Shown here piece by piece: positions 37,381 to 52,600 of a stretch of DNA of 64,000 nt. The stretch covers positions 1-64,000 of the forward strand of contig JAPDRO010000011.1 of assembly GCA_030247885.1 (NCBI GenBank). The letters run 5' to 3'. Numbering within the stretch: position 1 is the first letter of the stretch; each line of letters begins with the position of its first letter. A program made the position numbers and the translations under genes. Under the pieces are notes generated by a model that had not been told where the DNA came from, ran no database searches, and was given only the letters and a program-made list of their open reading frames with translations. The stretch comes from Taxawa tesnikishii (nom. ined.) (Eukaryota > Ascomycota > Dothideomycetes > Dothideales).

Positions 37381-40300
37381 TAATTCTAATTATTTTACTC
37401 TAGTAGTAGCTCGTAGAATCTAATAGATAATATAATAATAGTCGACGTTAAGGTATAAGTAAGCTAAATAAAACCTAATAGTAAAACGTAAAGAAAACTA
37501 GTCTTTATATTATAAGTTACTTTAGTAAAATACCTTAAGGAAGTACGCGTAAAGTAGACTTATTTAAACTAAGAAAAAAGTTAAAGTAACTAGAAATTAA
37601 TAATATTTAGTAACGCTACGCTACTAGTATTATACTTATAATTTCCTTATATAAAGATAGTAAGTTATAAGGCTTATAAAAAGAAGAAAAAGAGAAATAG
37701 TCGAGGATAATAAATAACGTTATAAGTAAAGTAGCCTCGAAGATAAATACTAATAGTAGTACGTCGTTAGATCTTATATAAACTATTCCCGGCGCGCTAA
37801 GGTCCTTTATTAAGGTAAAGAAGCTAATTCCCTTTTTAAGAATAACTCTTAAGGAGGTACGTACCTTTATATGCGCCCTAGATATTACTTAATAAATCCT
37901 TATTATTTTACTATAAATAAGTCGAAGATTTTATATAGTATTATATACTTTACTAAAAAGGTAATAGAGAAGTAATACTAGTAATATAGCATAAATAAAC
38001 TAAGTACTTATAATTAGTTTAAGGCTTTCTATATAAACTTTATTAAGGATTTAGTAAACTATACTCTTATTATAACTTATTAATATAACGTAGTAAAGTA
38101 AACTAAATACTAAACTATAGTTAACTTTACTTTTTATTTAACTATATTAAAAGACTAAATATTTACTTATATAAAGGTATAATATATATAATACTTACTT
38201 ACTAAGCTATAGTTTAAACTTTGCTTATTAATTATAAAGTATAATATACTTCTAAATATAAGGTAAGAGTTAATTTCTTTAGTAATACGTATAAAAATAA
38301 CTAATAACTAACTTAGTAATAATATAACGTGTTTTATTACTAAGTAGTCTATTATTACTAAGTAGTTCGCTCTTACTAATATCGCGACTATTATAAACTA
38401 TTACCTTCGCACTATAATACTATATAAAAATATACTCTAGTTTATAGTACTATTTAGAAGTATCGCTATTATTTAAATCTACTATTTCTATAATATAAGT
38501 ACGCGTATTATAGCTAGTCTTACTATAATATTTGTAATACTTCTATGTACGTACCCTCTTCGTAAGCTAGGTAATACCCTCGTTACTACTATCGTCCTTA
38601 TTAACTATTAAATCCTATACGTTACTTACTATAAGACTTTCCTCTATTCGAATATACTTTCTTTTATAACTATACTACTCTATTAACGCCTTAATTAACT
38701 TCCGAAGACTTATAATTTCCCTTGTTTATAACTTTAATTTATAACTTATAATTACTATACCTTTAGTAAGCGAATTTATAGCTTATAAAAGAAGCGAAAT
38801 AAGCGAATTCTTATATAGTTATATATACTTGTAAACTAGCGTTATTTACGCCTTTATTTCCTTTAGATTAGCTAGTATTTTAGACTCCTATAAGGTAATC
38901 TTTAATAGTATAAATATTAGCGTACGAAGTATTATATTAAGCTTCGATAGTACTCGCTCTAAGTTATAGGGAACTAAACTAATACTACTAAAGTTAACTT
39001 AGATATTATCCTTTATAATCGCCTTATTAAAAGCGATATAAAAGGCTAGTAAGAAGGCCTCTTTCTTAACTTACGTAGTAAAGTACTATAACTAGCTATT
39101 AATCTCCGCGTTATATACTTACTTTAAGGGGCAAAATAGCCTACGTTAAGTAGCTATAATAAGTATAATAAGTATAAGAGTATATAAAGAATAATAATCT
39201 TTTATTCTTTATAGTAGTTATAAAAGTTATAACTATTATAACTTTTATAACTATTTATAATTAGTAGGTAATATATACTTACTTAACGCGCCTTTATATA
39301 TATATTAAAGTACTTTAATTACTTTAAAGTAAGCTTATTTATTATCTAGCTATTAGCGCTAGTCTTAAGTATTTAGTCGCAAGGTAAGTCTACGTACTAG
39401 CTTAATATAAGGACCTTACTACTAAAGATAACGAAGGGTAAGATAGCTTACCTAGTAGCGTAAATACCTTAAATAATTATAACTTACTCCTAGTTACTTA
39501 GCTATACCTTTTTAAGATTACTTCGTTTCTTAGAATTTATAAAGACTATTTAAGCGTTAATTATACTTATTATAAAGCCTATCTTATTAAAGTTATATAT
39601 ATCTTTATCTAGGATATTATACTTTTCCTTTATTTTCTTAACTAACTTAAACTAGAGCGTTATAACGCGTACGTCTTCGTTTAAGGCTTACTAATAATCG
39701 TATAGACGACTACGTCGAAGCTTAACTTCCTTAATACGCGTCTTAAACCTATTTACTTAGTACTTACTAATAGGCCCTTTACTATATATAGCTAGTAAAT
39801 TATTAGCTATTTCTTTTACTATAGTCCTTATAGCGCCTATTTCTCGCGAGTCTAGCTCGAGTATATGTACTACTATCGCCTCTTTTTCTATCTTTTATAG
39901 CTTCTTTAAGTTAAGCTTATAGTCGCGTTATACGAGCTTTTTATCGCGTCGTTATTTTAGAGTTATTTAAAGAATATCGAATACCTTAAACGCGTATCTT
40001 TAACTATTAGGAGAAGTTACTTAAGTAACCTTAATAGTAAAGTATAATATACCTTTATTATAAGTTAATTACGCGTTACATTATAAAGGTATTATTATAA
40101 TAGTTTATAATAGTCGCGATATTAGTAAGGGCGAACTACTTAGTAATAGTAAACTACTCGGTAATAAAATACGTTATACTTATATTATAAGTAACTTTCT
40201 ACTAAAAGATTATATTCTTAAGACTTAGTAAAGAGACCTTAGTAAAATAATCTATATATATATACTTTATCTATAACTATACTTTACTTACGTACTAAAA

Positions 40301-43300
40301 GTAAATAGAAAATATTAATATTCTTAAGTAAAGTAAAGTACTATAATTATTATAAGAAAGGATATTACTTTAAGAACTATAAAGTCTCGAGGAAAGAAAG
40401 AGCTAAAAGTAGCCTTACTATACGTAAGGTAACTACTAATAAACTAGTACTAAGGTATATAAGAAAAGGAAAGAAGTTAATAAGGAACTAATACTAGACT
40501 TCCTTTATCTTTTAGTTTAAGTATAACTTATAGTTCCCTTACGAGGTAAGGTTATTATACTTTATAATTACGTAAAGACTACCTTTTTATTAAATAATAC
40601 TACTAACTATAATATCGTCTTATAAACTTTTGTATTATAATATAATTTAGCCTTATAGTAAAGCGTAAACCTTTTAAAACTAAAATTCTTTTAAAGTCTA
40701 AGAGTATTTTACTATAAAGTATATAAGTTATATATTCGAATTATTAATTCTATTAAAGCCGAAAAGGAAATAAATTTCCTATATTACGTAATAAAAGTAA
40801 AGGGACTACTAGTAATCCTAAGAAGACTATAATAGTATTAAGAAGGTATTATTATTAATTTAAGTATAAATTACTAGCGTTATAGTACTACTTATAATAT
40901 TTATTAAATCTTAGATTCTAACTAGTTTATATAAGACTATAAGGGAAAGTCTTAAGTCTTTATTATTTTCTATATAACTATTATAAGTTTACGTAAAGAT
41001 TTACGTAAAAGTCTACGTAAAAAGTTACGTAAGGAGTCTCGTAAGGAGGCCTTACTTTTAGAAGTCGCAAATCTAGAGAATATTTTTAACTATAAGGATA
41101 TAGTAAACCTTTTATAACTTAAAGGAATAATATATATAATCGACTTAGTAAAAGGTAAGGAGCTACCTTTTTAGCTCTTATATAATCTTTCTAAGAGGAA
41201 GTTAAAAATACTCTAAGATTACTTAGTTACTATATAAGTAAATAGTTAAATCTAGTAATTTAAGTTTATAGTAAGTACGCCGATTTTATTTATTTTAAAA
41301 AGAATAAAAGCGTAAGGCTATATGTTAATTATAAAGGTCTTAATAAGATTACTATTAAGAGTTATTACTTACTACTTCTAATTAGTAAGACTTTAAATTT
41401 ACTTAGTAGCGCGTAATAGTTTTTAAGTTAAACTTAAAAGATACTTACTATTATATACTAATTAAGTAAGGCGATAAGTAAAAGACTATATTTTATATAC
41501 GCTATAAATACTTTAAATATTTAGTTATACTATTTAGGCTAACTAATACTTTAGTAATATTCTAAGTTTATATTAATAAAGCGTTAATAAGTTTAGTAGA
41601 CGTCTTCTATATAATATATCTAGATAATATACTTATTTATAATACTATAAGGAAAGAGTATATAGAGTATTTATAGACTATATTAAAGTAACTAAAGAAG
41701 TATATACTATTTATAAGTTAAAAGAAGTACGAATTCTTTATATATTAAGTAGAGTTCCTTAGTTTTATTATAAGTTATAAAGGTATTATAATAGATAAAA
41801 GTAAAGTATACGCTATTAAGAAATAGTTAGTTTTAAAAACGATTTATAACGTATAATAGTTCCTAGAGTTTACTAACTTTTATTAATAGTTTATTAAGAA
41901 TTACTTAAAGAAAGTAACTACGTTAACTAAGTTATTAAAGAGTAGTTATAAGAGTAAGAAATTAGACCCTATCTAGTAAACTAACTCTAAGGAAGAGGCG
42001 TTTTATATATTAAAAATAGCGTTTATAAAAGTCTTTATTTTAATATATTATAACTTAATAGTATACTTATAACTTAAAAGTAATATATTAAAGTTCGCCT
42101 TAAGGATAATACTTTCTTAGTTACTACTAGACTATAATAGTAGTAAGAACTAATACTTAATTGCATTTTAGTCTTAAAAGATAATTCTAGTAAAGTAAAA
42201 TTATAAAGTATATAATTAGGAATTACTAGCTATAATAGTAGCCTTTAAGTATTAATATTACTACCTTAAAGGAGCCTCGTACTCGATTTAAGTACTATTA
42301 GATTATAATAACTTAAAGGGTTTTATAAAGATAAAGTAACTTAATAAAAGGTAAGCTAAATAAACTATTACCTTATTTACTTTCGATTTTATAATTAAGT
42401 ATTAAGTAGAAAAGCTAAATCTTACTAATATATTATCGAGATACTTAGACTATAATATAAGGAAAAATATAATAAGTTATTTCCTCCCTATACTATAGTA
42501 TAAACTTATAGTCCTAGAGGAGTAAAGTAATGATATAAGTAAATTACTATTAATTTAATAAGTTATTATAATAGTTATAAATACCTTAAAAAGGTATTAT
42601 AAAGATAAGGTTAAACTCTTATTAAGAAAAGGCCTTAACTAGTTACTCCTTACTTAAAAAGTAGCGTAAGAAAAATATCTTTAGAGTATTAATATAATAC
42701 TAAGCTTACTTAAAATTACTATAACTATAGTTATTATAGTAAAAAACTCCTAAGATAACCCTTAGCTAAAAGTTAAAGATATAGTCCTTATATTCTTTCT
42801 AAAAGACTCCTTAGTTTAAAAGTATAAGGACTTTATAACTACGAGCTACTAGTAAGTTACTAGTAGCATAACTATATAGTACTAAAAGGAAACTTCTTAT
42901 ATAAAGAAAATTCTCTTTATATACTTAAAGATAACGTATTATACGTATAGGTACTACGTATATATTATAATAATACGTTAGTAAGTTATTTTAGTAAAAA
43001 AGACTATTACCTTACTAAAAAGGAAGTACTATTAACTATCTTTAAAAGTAAATATAGCCGAGTATATATATACTTATAAGGTATATTAAAAGATAAAGGT
43101 AAAGCGTTACCGACTTTATAGTAAGCTTACTTTTCTATTATACTTTATAAGGCTATAATAAGAACTATTATAATAAGGTAAAAAGGTAATAGTAGTAAGT
43201 AGTTATTTCTAGTTTCTATTATTATAATAATAATAAATATCTAACTATAGTCTACTAGAAGATAAATATAAAGGGGTAAGTTACGTAATATAAAGTTACG

Positions 43301-43605
43301 TAATAGTACTTAGTAGTAAGGATAATAGTAAGGAAGCGAAGGCTACCTTACTATATACTTTCCTACTTATTATAATACTTATCCCTTAAGTACTCTATTA
43401 AATAAGTTATTAAATAACCCGTCGAATAACTCGTTAAATAACTTATTAAATAACCCTTTAAATAACTCTTAAGCCCTTAAGTCTTTATATAACTCTTAGA
43501 GCTATATAAAACTCTTAGTAAAAGTAATAATAAATATAACTTCTAGTCTAATATAGTAACTAATAACTAGTTTAAGTCTAGTAAGTAATAGCTAGTAACT
43601 AGTAG
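37381..43605 (+). mobile_element. Ty3/Gypsy element (family C), RIP-degraded, gag split from pol by a pogo insertion
   Basis: Parts, in order on the + strand: a Ty3-type gag pattern at about 37,700-38,322, a zinc-knuckle-like stretch near 40,340-40,390, a reverse transcriptase pattern at about 41,300-41,900 (including 'RLCVDYRGLN', 'NAPATFQ' and 'YLDDIL'-like blocks), and RNase H near 42,050-42,280. Integrase-like sequence is not clear after that. A pogo-like transposon occupies 38323-40178. LTRs were not identified; 43,440-43,600 is a repeat that recurs at 55,110-55,270, beyond the larger Gypsy inserted at 43606. It is saturated with RIP mutations, broken throughout, and older than its two insertions. 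Confidence 0.8.
38323..40178 (-). mobile_element. Pogo/Fot1-like transposon 2, RIP-degraded, inserted in the Gypsy gag
   Basis: A 1,856-bp element bounded by TA with long (about 85 bp) terminal inverted repeats. The left end begins ACGTGTTTTATTAC after TATA; the right end finishes GTAATAAAATACGT before ATA. On the minus strand the sequence keeps the pattern of a DDE_1 transposase with a CENP-B-type DNA-binding region, including an 'IYNFDETGF'-like block near 39,580-39,630. It is the uninterrupted relative of transposon 1 (32014-37212), in the opposite orientation. The open frame is destroyed by RIP. Confidence 0.85.
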
Positions 43606-46600
43606 TATAGTAGAGTAGCTACTAGATAGTTATAAGTTATTAGTTACGTAAAAGTTACCTTTAATTCCTACTTATTTAGTTCGTATATAAGATAGTTACT
43701 TATTTAATTAATAACTATTCTTTCTATATCTTATTTTTATCTTATATCTTACTAATTACTATCTCTATTACTACTTACGTAACTACCTTTTATAGTCTTA
43801 ACTTAACTTAATATAGGGTTCTCCCTACTATATTTTTAGTAACTATAATAAAGAGAGAAATAAAGCCCTTAAGGAAATAGTTAATAAAAGGAGTATATAA
43901 AGTAGTAGAAAAATAGTAGAAGTTCTAGTTAATACTAGGAGGATAATTAACTCCTTTAGCTACTTACGTATTTATAATAATACGAAGGACCTTAAAGGCT
44001 AGAAATAGCTCCTATATTAGCGATATAATATATAAGGAACCCTTATAAGGTATTATATAGCTAGTATCTTAAGGCTTCTTATTCTAGAATCGAAGCGTAT
44101 TTAAACTAAAAGGGTCGAAGGTATACTTATAAGAGTAAGTAATATTAAAGGCCTAGCTAGATTTAGAAATATAAGGACTATATAAATACTAGAGTATACT
44201 TATATTAGAGACGAACCTTACTAGAGATTAAAAATAAAGTATAAAGTACTAAACTACTATAAAAGATAGAGACGATAATACTACTTTAAATAGAGATTTA
44301 TATTTATTTACTAAAGATAATATTAGAAATCTTACTATAACGGAAACTATATTATTATTACTACGCTATAATATTTATAGAACTTATTATATTTAAGAAC
44401 GTTACTTAGAGTATTACTTTTAGAAAAGGAAAAGCGTTTAGTACCTTTTATATTACTAATAGAAGATACTAGTTCGACGAGGATTTTATACTATTTAATA
44501 CTTATAATAATATTCTTAGACTTACTTTAAATAGTAATCTTAAGCTTCTACTAGTTATAGAGACGTCCTCGTCTAATAGTTAAGCTATTTATATTCCTAG
44601 TAATAGTTAAGGTAAAACTACGACTACTTTTACTATAGTTTAACTTACTACTTCTATTTAGGTATTTATTAGTATAAGTAAAAAGTAAGGCTTATCTATT
44701 AGAAATCTCCGTCGCCTTATTACTAGTAGTAACTTACTAGGGCTAAATACTACTAAATCTCTAAGGTTTACTAGTAGTAATATTACTCGGTTTATTAAAG
44801 ACTAAGAAAAGTAGTATATTAATAACTTTACTACTCTAGAGAAGTCTATTAAATCTCTTCCTTAGTATATAAATAAAGGACTTACTAAATTTATTTAGTC
44901 TCTAGATTCCTATATAAATAGAAACTAGACTAATTTAAAGAGAAAGATCCTCTAAGAATACTAAAAGGATAATATTAACTATCTAAGGAATACTAAGTTT
45001 ATACTAGCTACTCTTTATAAGAAGGCTAAGGATTAGAAAAGTAAAACTCTAAAGGACTAAAAGGATACTATTAACGCTTCTAAGTTTTATAAAAGAGAAT
45101 ACTAAATAAGTATATAAATATAGTCGAATAAGTATCTTTACTATTACGTAAACTAATACCTTCTATATTAGAGAAGGTATATTAGAAGGTATAATTAAAT
45201 AGCGAGGATCTAGCTACTTTTAGAAACTTTATAAAGATTATAAAGGTAACTAAGAAGTTCTTAAATAAGAAGATTAGTTATTAAGGAATTATAGGCCTTA
45301 TAACTAATAATAGTTATTTCGAGGAAATAGTAGAATTATACTATACTCTAAAAAGAGCATAGCTATAAGCTTTAAGACTAATTAAGTACGTAGAGAGTAT
45401 ACTAATAAGGCTATAAAAAACTAGTTAAGTAAGTAAGTAAGATATTTATTTACGTAGGCTAGCTAGTTAATTACTTTATATTAGTATATATATAGAAAGG
45501 TTTAAAGAACGTTACGAAAGTAATACTTATAACTACTAGAGGATAGTATTAAAGGGCCTTTAAATCTCTAGTTATAAGAACGAATACTATCCCTATATAC
45601 TCTTAAGGACTTATAAATTACTAGTTCTACTATAAACTAAGTTATAATATAAATAGCTATATATATCTTAAAGAGTATAAGCGTAAAGACTAGGCGTACT
45701 ATAATAGTAATAGTATCTTCTTAAGTAGTAGAAATAAGCCCTTAAAATATCTTTATAACTAAGAAGAAAAAGGAAAACCTTCTTAATATAAGTAAGTACT
45801 AAAATACTTTAAACTAAAGAAGGTAATTATTTAGATAATAAAAGTAGAAGAAAAAGAAAAGGATATATATTCGGGCTACCTTATATAAGTAAGGTTCCTT
45901 ATAGTAGACTCTCTAGAGGAATTAGAAGTATTACTTAAAGGACTAGTTAATAATAGAGAAAAAGACTCTAAAGACAAAGTTACTATTTAGTATTATATAG
46001 TCGAAACCTCTCGGAAAACTATTAGTATTACTATAGTATATACTAATAAGGTACTAGGAAGGAAGTAAAGTAATACTAATTCTATAGACTATTAAATTAG
46101 TAAGCTAAAAGAAAAGGAGAGAGCTACTAGTAAGCTTTTAGTCTTAAAATCTATAAGAACTAAATAATACGTTAAATATTTTATAAAACTAGAACCTTCG
46201 AATATAACTTTACTAAGTAATATAAAGTAAAACTAAATAGTAAAAGACTTAAAACTAAGTATAAAAGATTCCCTTACTATACGAAAAGTTTATAGTAAGA
46301 TATAACTAAAGACGCTAAGATAAAATAAAATAGTCTAAAGGAAAGTCGATCCTAAAGAAGTCTTTAAAATAACTAAGAGTATAAGGGTATCCCTATTATT
46401 ATATAAACTTATTAGTATTATACTAATAGTAACTAAGTACTTCTTCGCTAAATATTAAAATCCGAAATATACCGGGGAAGATTTAGTTACTAGAGATACT
46501 AGCGTAAAACTAATAGTATATTACGTATCTATTAAGGACGATAGCTAGTAGTAAATAGGAGTATTTTCTATTAAAGGATAATAGTATTAATTTACTATCT

Positions 46601-49600
46601 CCTATATAATAAGAGGAATTAAGAAGGAATTAATATCTAGCTATTATAAGTAAAATTACTAGTTATAAACGAGGAAGAGGAACCCCTTAAAGACGATAGA
46701 TTTACTACTATAAATAAGGATCTTATTTATATTAAAAGTCTATTTATAAGGGTATTACTAAATAACTACTTAAGTAAATATTAGGCCCTAATTAATTTCG
46801 AATTTAAATATAACTTAATAAGTACCTTTATAGTAAGGTAAGCTAGCATTCCTATTAGTAATAAGCCGAGTTTAATATTACGTAGCGTAACTAGAGAAAG
46901 TACCTTTAAGGGTATAGCTTAAGGAGTTATTATTTATTTTAATAGTATTAGGATTTTTACCTCTTTTTTATTATAAACTAACCCCTTAATAACATTATCC
47001 TAGGATAGCTATAAGAACATATATCTAGGCTAAAAGCGATTAACTATAACAATAGTACTTAAGAGGGTACTATATATAATAAGTCCAGTAATATCTCTAC
47101 TTCTTTTATTAGTATTTATTCTTATATAAATCGAAATCGTACTATAAAGGAAATACTATACTACTTTATAGTACTAGTTATAGTAAGGTAGAGAAAAGAA
47201 TAAGTAACCTTATAACTAGTAGGACTTTTACCTTATTAAATAGACTAGTAAGAAATAAGAAATCTAAGTATAAAGTTATATATATAAGTATACGTATAGT
47301 ATTAAGCGCTAGTAATAGTAAGACTATTAGTAAGATTATTAGTAGATCTTTATATAGCTCTAGGAGCTATATAAATATAATTAGCTAGTAGCTACTACTA
47401 AGAACGTAAGGTTATTTAGAGTCTAGAGGCTTAGCGCTAAATTTAAAGTCTAAAAATCTTATACTAAATATAGTATCTAGTAAGACTAGTAGAAGAATAA
47501 TACGACTATAATAATCGAATAGTAATAACTTAGATATACGGATCTAGTTTACGTAGTTATATAATAATACGTAAGACTAAAAGTACTAAAAGGTACGCTT
47601 ATAGCCTTCCTCTTATATATATCTAGAGATTTATAAATAGTCGAGATTCGAATAGTTAAAAGATTCGATTTATCCTATATAATTAGTTTAATTTAAGAGT
47701 AAGGACGCTCTTATATAAAGAGCTAGGAAGGAGATAATATAGTATATACGAGGATACTATATAAGTAGAAGGTAAATAAAGTTAATTTAGTTAATTCGTC
47801 CTTATTTAATAGCTTAACTCTAGGAGGACTTATTAACTAAAGGGAAAGAGTATTAGTAAGAGAGAAACTACTTTTATAGTTAGTAAAGTAATATAAATAA
47901 TAGTTTATTTCGAAATTCTCTAAGATTTAACGTAGTACTCGTCTTAATAAGGAACGTATTATAAAACTATAAACTAAAGAGTAACTATAGTTAAAGGAAA
48001 AGAATTTACTACTAGAGATACTATATAATAGGGAAGTAATACTAATATAAGACTTCTTAGAAATCGGAAAGGTTAAACTAAATATAGTACTACCTTAGGA
48101 AATTAAAATAATACCCTATAAGGTATAGTAAGCTCTAGAGTTCCTTATACTTAAGGTAATAATTCCTAAGATTATAAAGATACTATAGGAATAACTAAAG
48201 GTAAAATTACTAAAATACTATTATAGTCTATATTAAAATCTATAGTTTCTTATTACTAAGAAGAAGTAAAATAAGTTCCGTATCGTTAATATAGCTATAA
48301 ATATTAACTATATTACTATTTATAATAGAAATTTACCCTTAAATCTAAATAAATTTAGCGAGTAATTTATAAGACTCGTAATAACGTCCCTTATCGACCT
48401 TTTCTTTAGATACGATTAAATAAAACTTACTATAAAATATAGAGATATAATAAAATTTATAACTCCTTTAGAACTACTAAGATAAACGACGCTACTTTAA
48501 GGAGCTATTAACTTAATAGCGTAGTTTATAAGAATTATTACTAAAATCTTAGAAGCGTATATTTTATATATAGTATTACTATTTCTAGATAATATTAGTA
48601 TTAAAGGCTCGGTTAATAAAGAAGGAAACATAGAAGTAGTACTTAGTATCTAGAAATATATTTTAAAGTATATCTATTAGCTAGATAGTATTCTTATAAA
48701 TTTAGAACGTACTAGCTATACTATTACTAAAGGAAAATCTTAATTCTATATATTTAAAATTAAAATTATTAGTTATATTTATAACTTAGAAGGTAAATAT
48801 CTAGATATTACTAAGGTTATTAAGATCTTAAAATAAGATAAGTTTAAGAATATTATAGATATTTAAGTATTCCTTAGCTTAAGCTTATACTATCGTTTCT
48901 AGGTAAAAACTTTATATATATAGTAGTACTACTATATAAACTTATATAAAAAGACGTAGTATTTTCCTTCGAAGAACTAATTAAATAAGTAATTAAGCTA
49001 CTAAAGGTAAAGTTTACTAATACTCTAGTACTAAAGTTTATTAATTATACTAAAGGAGTAGGATCTATTATTTTAGCTATAAATTCTAACCTTTACGAAT
49101 AAGGAGCTATCCTAATATAGTTAACTAAAAATAATAAGAAGAAATAGTATTTAATATAATATAAAAGTAGCCTTTAAATAACTATAAAATTCGGCTATAA
49201 TACTAGAAAACGCAAATATAAAGGAGTACTTAAGGCCCTAAAGAAAGTACGCTCGTATCTATATAGTATATTCTTTATCTTAAAAATTAATACTAAAACG
49301 CTAGTAGCGTAGCTTAATAAATTATCCTCGGATCTTCCTAGTTTTATTATAGCTTAATAAGTAGCTTAGATACGACTATTTATATTCGAGGTTCGATATA
49401 TACTTAGTACTAAATATACTACTATAAATACGCTATCTTAGAGACCTTACTATCCTTCGAATAATAATAATATATTAAATAAGTAAGATATTAACGTAGT
49501 TATTAACGTAGATTTATTTACTACTTCTATATATACTATTATAGTTAATAGAAATATTAAAATATACCTTATAACTATAGTAGCTACTATTAGAATATCG

Positions 49601-52600
49601 TTAGTAGAAAGTTACTCGGAGAAATCTTAGAGAATAGTAAAATACCTTACGACTTTAAAAAAGCTTATAATTATAAATCTTAAGGAATTTTACGTATTTA
49701 AAAAGAGGCGCTTAACTATCTAGTTTATAGTTAATATCTATTTCGGAGAAATACTAGGAATATACTACTATAATAAGTAATTAATAGTAAGGATTAGAAG
49801 CGAAAGATTATTTAAAGCCTATATAATAAAAGTAATTACTAAGGACGAGAAGTTACTTATAAAAAGGTTACTAACTATTACTAGTAAAATAATACCTTTA
49901 AAGATATTTTTAAATATTACGCGAGCTACCTAGAGTACTAAATATATACTAACTATAGGGATATAAAGGAATTACATCCGGTTTACTAGTAAGTCCTTAG
50001 AGAAGTATAGTTAGTAAATATTATTTTTATACTTACGTTTAATAGTAAGGAATACCTTATTATCGCTAGAAAATTAGTATTAAGGTAACTAGAGGCTAGA
50101 GTATTACGTAAGCCTAATAGCTAGGCCGTTATAAGATTCCTTTATAAGGACGTTATCTATAAATATAAGTACTTTGCTAAACTAATTAGTAACGAAGGAC
50201 CTAAGAACTTCGACTATATATTTATATTAGCTATATAGTATAAAATTCGAAAGATTATTACTTTTACTTATTATCCTAAAGGTAATAGATTAATAAAACG
50301 TAGATATTCGAACCTTATTAATTACTTATTAAAGCTTACTTTCGGGTTTAGTAAGCCTTAGGACGTATAGTTACTAAAAACCTTATAAGTAGACTAGATT
50401 ACGCTAAGGCGATCTATTAATATATTTCTAGTATAAATCCTATATAAAAGAGATATTATTTTTCTAATCGAACTAGAATTCCTATTATAATAAGTACTAG
50501 ACTAGAGTACTATTAAAACTACTATAAATCTAGTAGTTATACGCGTATAATAGTTAGTATATTAAGATAAAGTTCTAGAGAATATACTACTATACTAATA
50601 GCGAATATAAGAGTAGAACGTAAAGGAATTTAATAGTCGAAAGAATACTACGTTTAAATAGTTAAACGTCGAATAAGAAGTCCTTATTTATAATATAAAA
50701 CGTAAGAAAATCCGAAGAGATAAGCTACTATTTTAATAGTATAGTCCTTTTAAGATTAAAAGCGTTACTCTTATAAGTACTTACGTACTAGAAACCTTAG
50801 ATAGTATTAAAATAAAGGGGACTTATACTCGAAATCGGCTAAAACTATAAATTTAGCTAATCTTCTTAACTACGCCTAAATAGTTATAAGATTAGTTAGT
50901 AGCTACTAAAGGTAGTATACCTTTACTTAAGGATAAAGGATTAGAAATTAATTTATAAGACGAGGAACTAGAAGACGAATTACTTATAAATATTAGAGAT
51001 ATAAGCCTAAAGGTAATCGTTAGTATACTACGAGGATTCGATTTATTATAATACGAAGATTATATAAAGTAACTAGCTAGCTAGTAAGCTAGGTTTTATA
51101 TAGCTCTAAGAGCTATATAAAAACTTAAGTCTAAAGATAAACTTATAAAGGAAGGAAAGTATATTTCTATATTATTTTAATAATCTTTTTATTTATTTCT
51201 TTAAATAATTTTCTTTATTAACTCTCTTAATAATCTCTTTTATTATTTATTTCTCTATTATTCTTATATTCCCCTTTTATAATAAAGTCTTTATTTATTT
51301 ACTTAAGATAGTAGTCTTATTTTATTACTAAATAAAAGCGTAAAGCTCGTAAGATAAGAAGTTTATATTTATATAAAAAGATATTTCTTTTATATTATAA
51401 GTTAAAAGGATTAAGTAATAATAGTAATAAGGAGTAATAAGAAAGAAGTAAAAGGAAAGATACTTTTAAAACCGAAATCTTTAAATATTAGCCGTATTTT
51501 CCTTTAAGGAAGTAAAATATATAATAAACATCTAAATTTATATATTAAACTATAAATCCTTTAGAAACTACGCCCTAAAGTTACTACTAATAACGCTACT
51601 ACGATTTGTAAATACGGTAGTTACGGACACTTTAGAAACCTACTAGGAGATAATATTTCCTTACTATATATTTACTAAAGTCTAATTATACTTACGACTT
51701 ACTATATTATAACTTAACTTACTTAATAGTTAAGTTATTAGTACTACTAAAGCTAATAACCTTATCGTTTTAATTTTTAAGTTATTTTACTAAGTATTTA
51801 AAGAAGTAAAAAGATTAGTAATAACGATAAATACTACTACGTAGCCCTCGACTTAAGTAATAAAATCTTTTAGGAAGAAGAAAGACTAAGTAAATACTAG
51901 TTCCTACTACTATAGGACTATTATAAGAAAAGAATAACCTTTAAACTAAACTTCTAGGAAGACTTTAAGGATACTATTTAATTAAAAAGACTTCTTCTTA
52001 ATAGAAGAAACGAGTAAGTAAAAGCTAAGAGAACTCTCTATAACTTATAGTAAGTTATAAGAAATATAAATATCTTTTAGTTTAACCTTAGTAATATAAT
52101 TCTCTTTAAAATAAAATAACTAACTAAAAAAGAGTTTACTATAAAGTAAGTAGTTTATGCGTTCCTTCGTAAGTATATATATTATAACTATACTAAAAGT
52201 AGAGGTTTTAAGAAGAGTTAGCTATTTTAGCCTAGGAACTTAGAAAACATTAAAGAATACTCTAAGAGATATTTACTACTTAATTAAGGAAAATACGAGT
52301 ACTTAACTATACTAGGATATACTATTAATAAGTAAGGAGAAGTTTATAAAGTTACTAATACTAAACTATTATATAGTAACTACGCTTAAACTCTACTTAT
52401 AAATATTAATAATATAAATATACTTATACTAGAGAACTTTCCCCTTTTATTACTTCTAGAAGGAGTAAGACGTAAGATTAAAGAAAAGGAAGTAAAGGAA
52501 CGTAAGCGTAGGACGATAGTTAATATACTTCTTAACTAGAATTTAAATACTTTTACTAATTTATATAACGATCCTAGTAAATAAAATACTCGCGACCTTA

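Noticed and set aside
31740-43600. Secondary-metabolite cluster around the ABC transporter
   Set aside because: No biosynthetic gene or regulator is visible on either side; the flanks are dead transposons.
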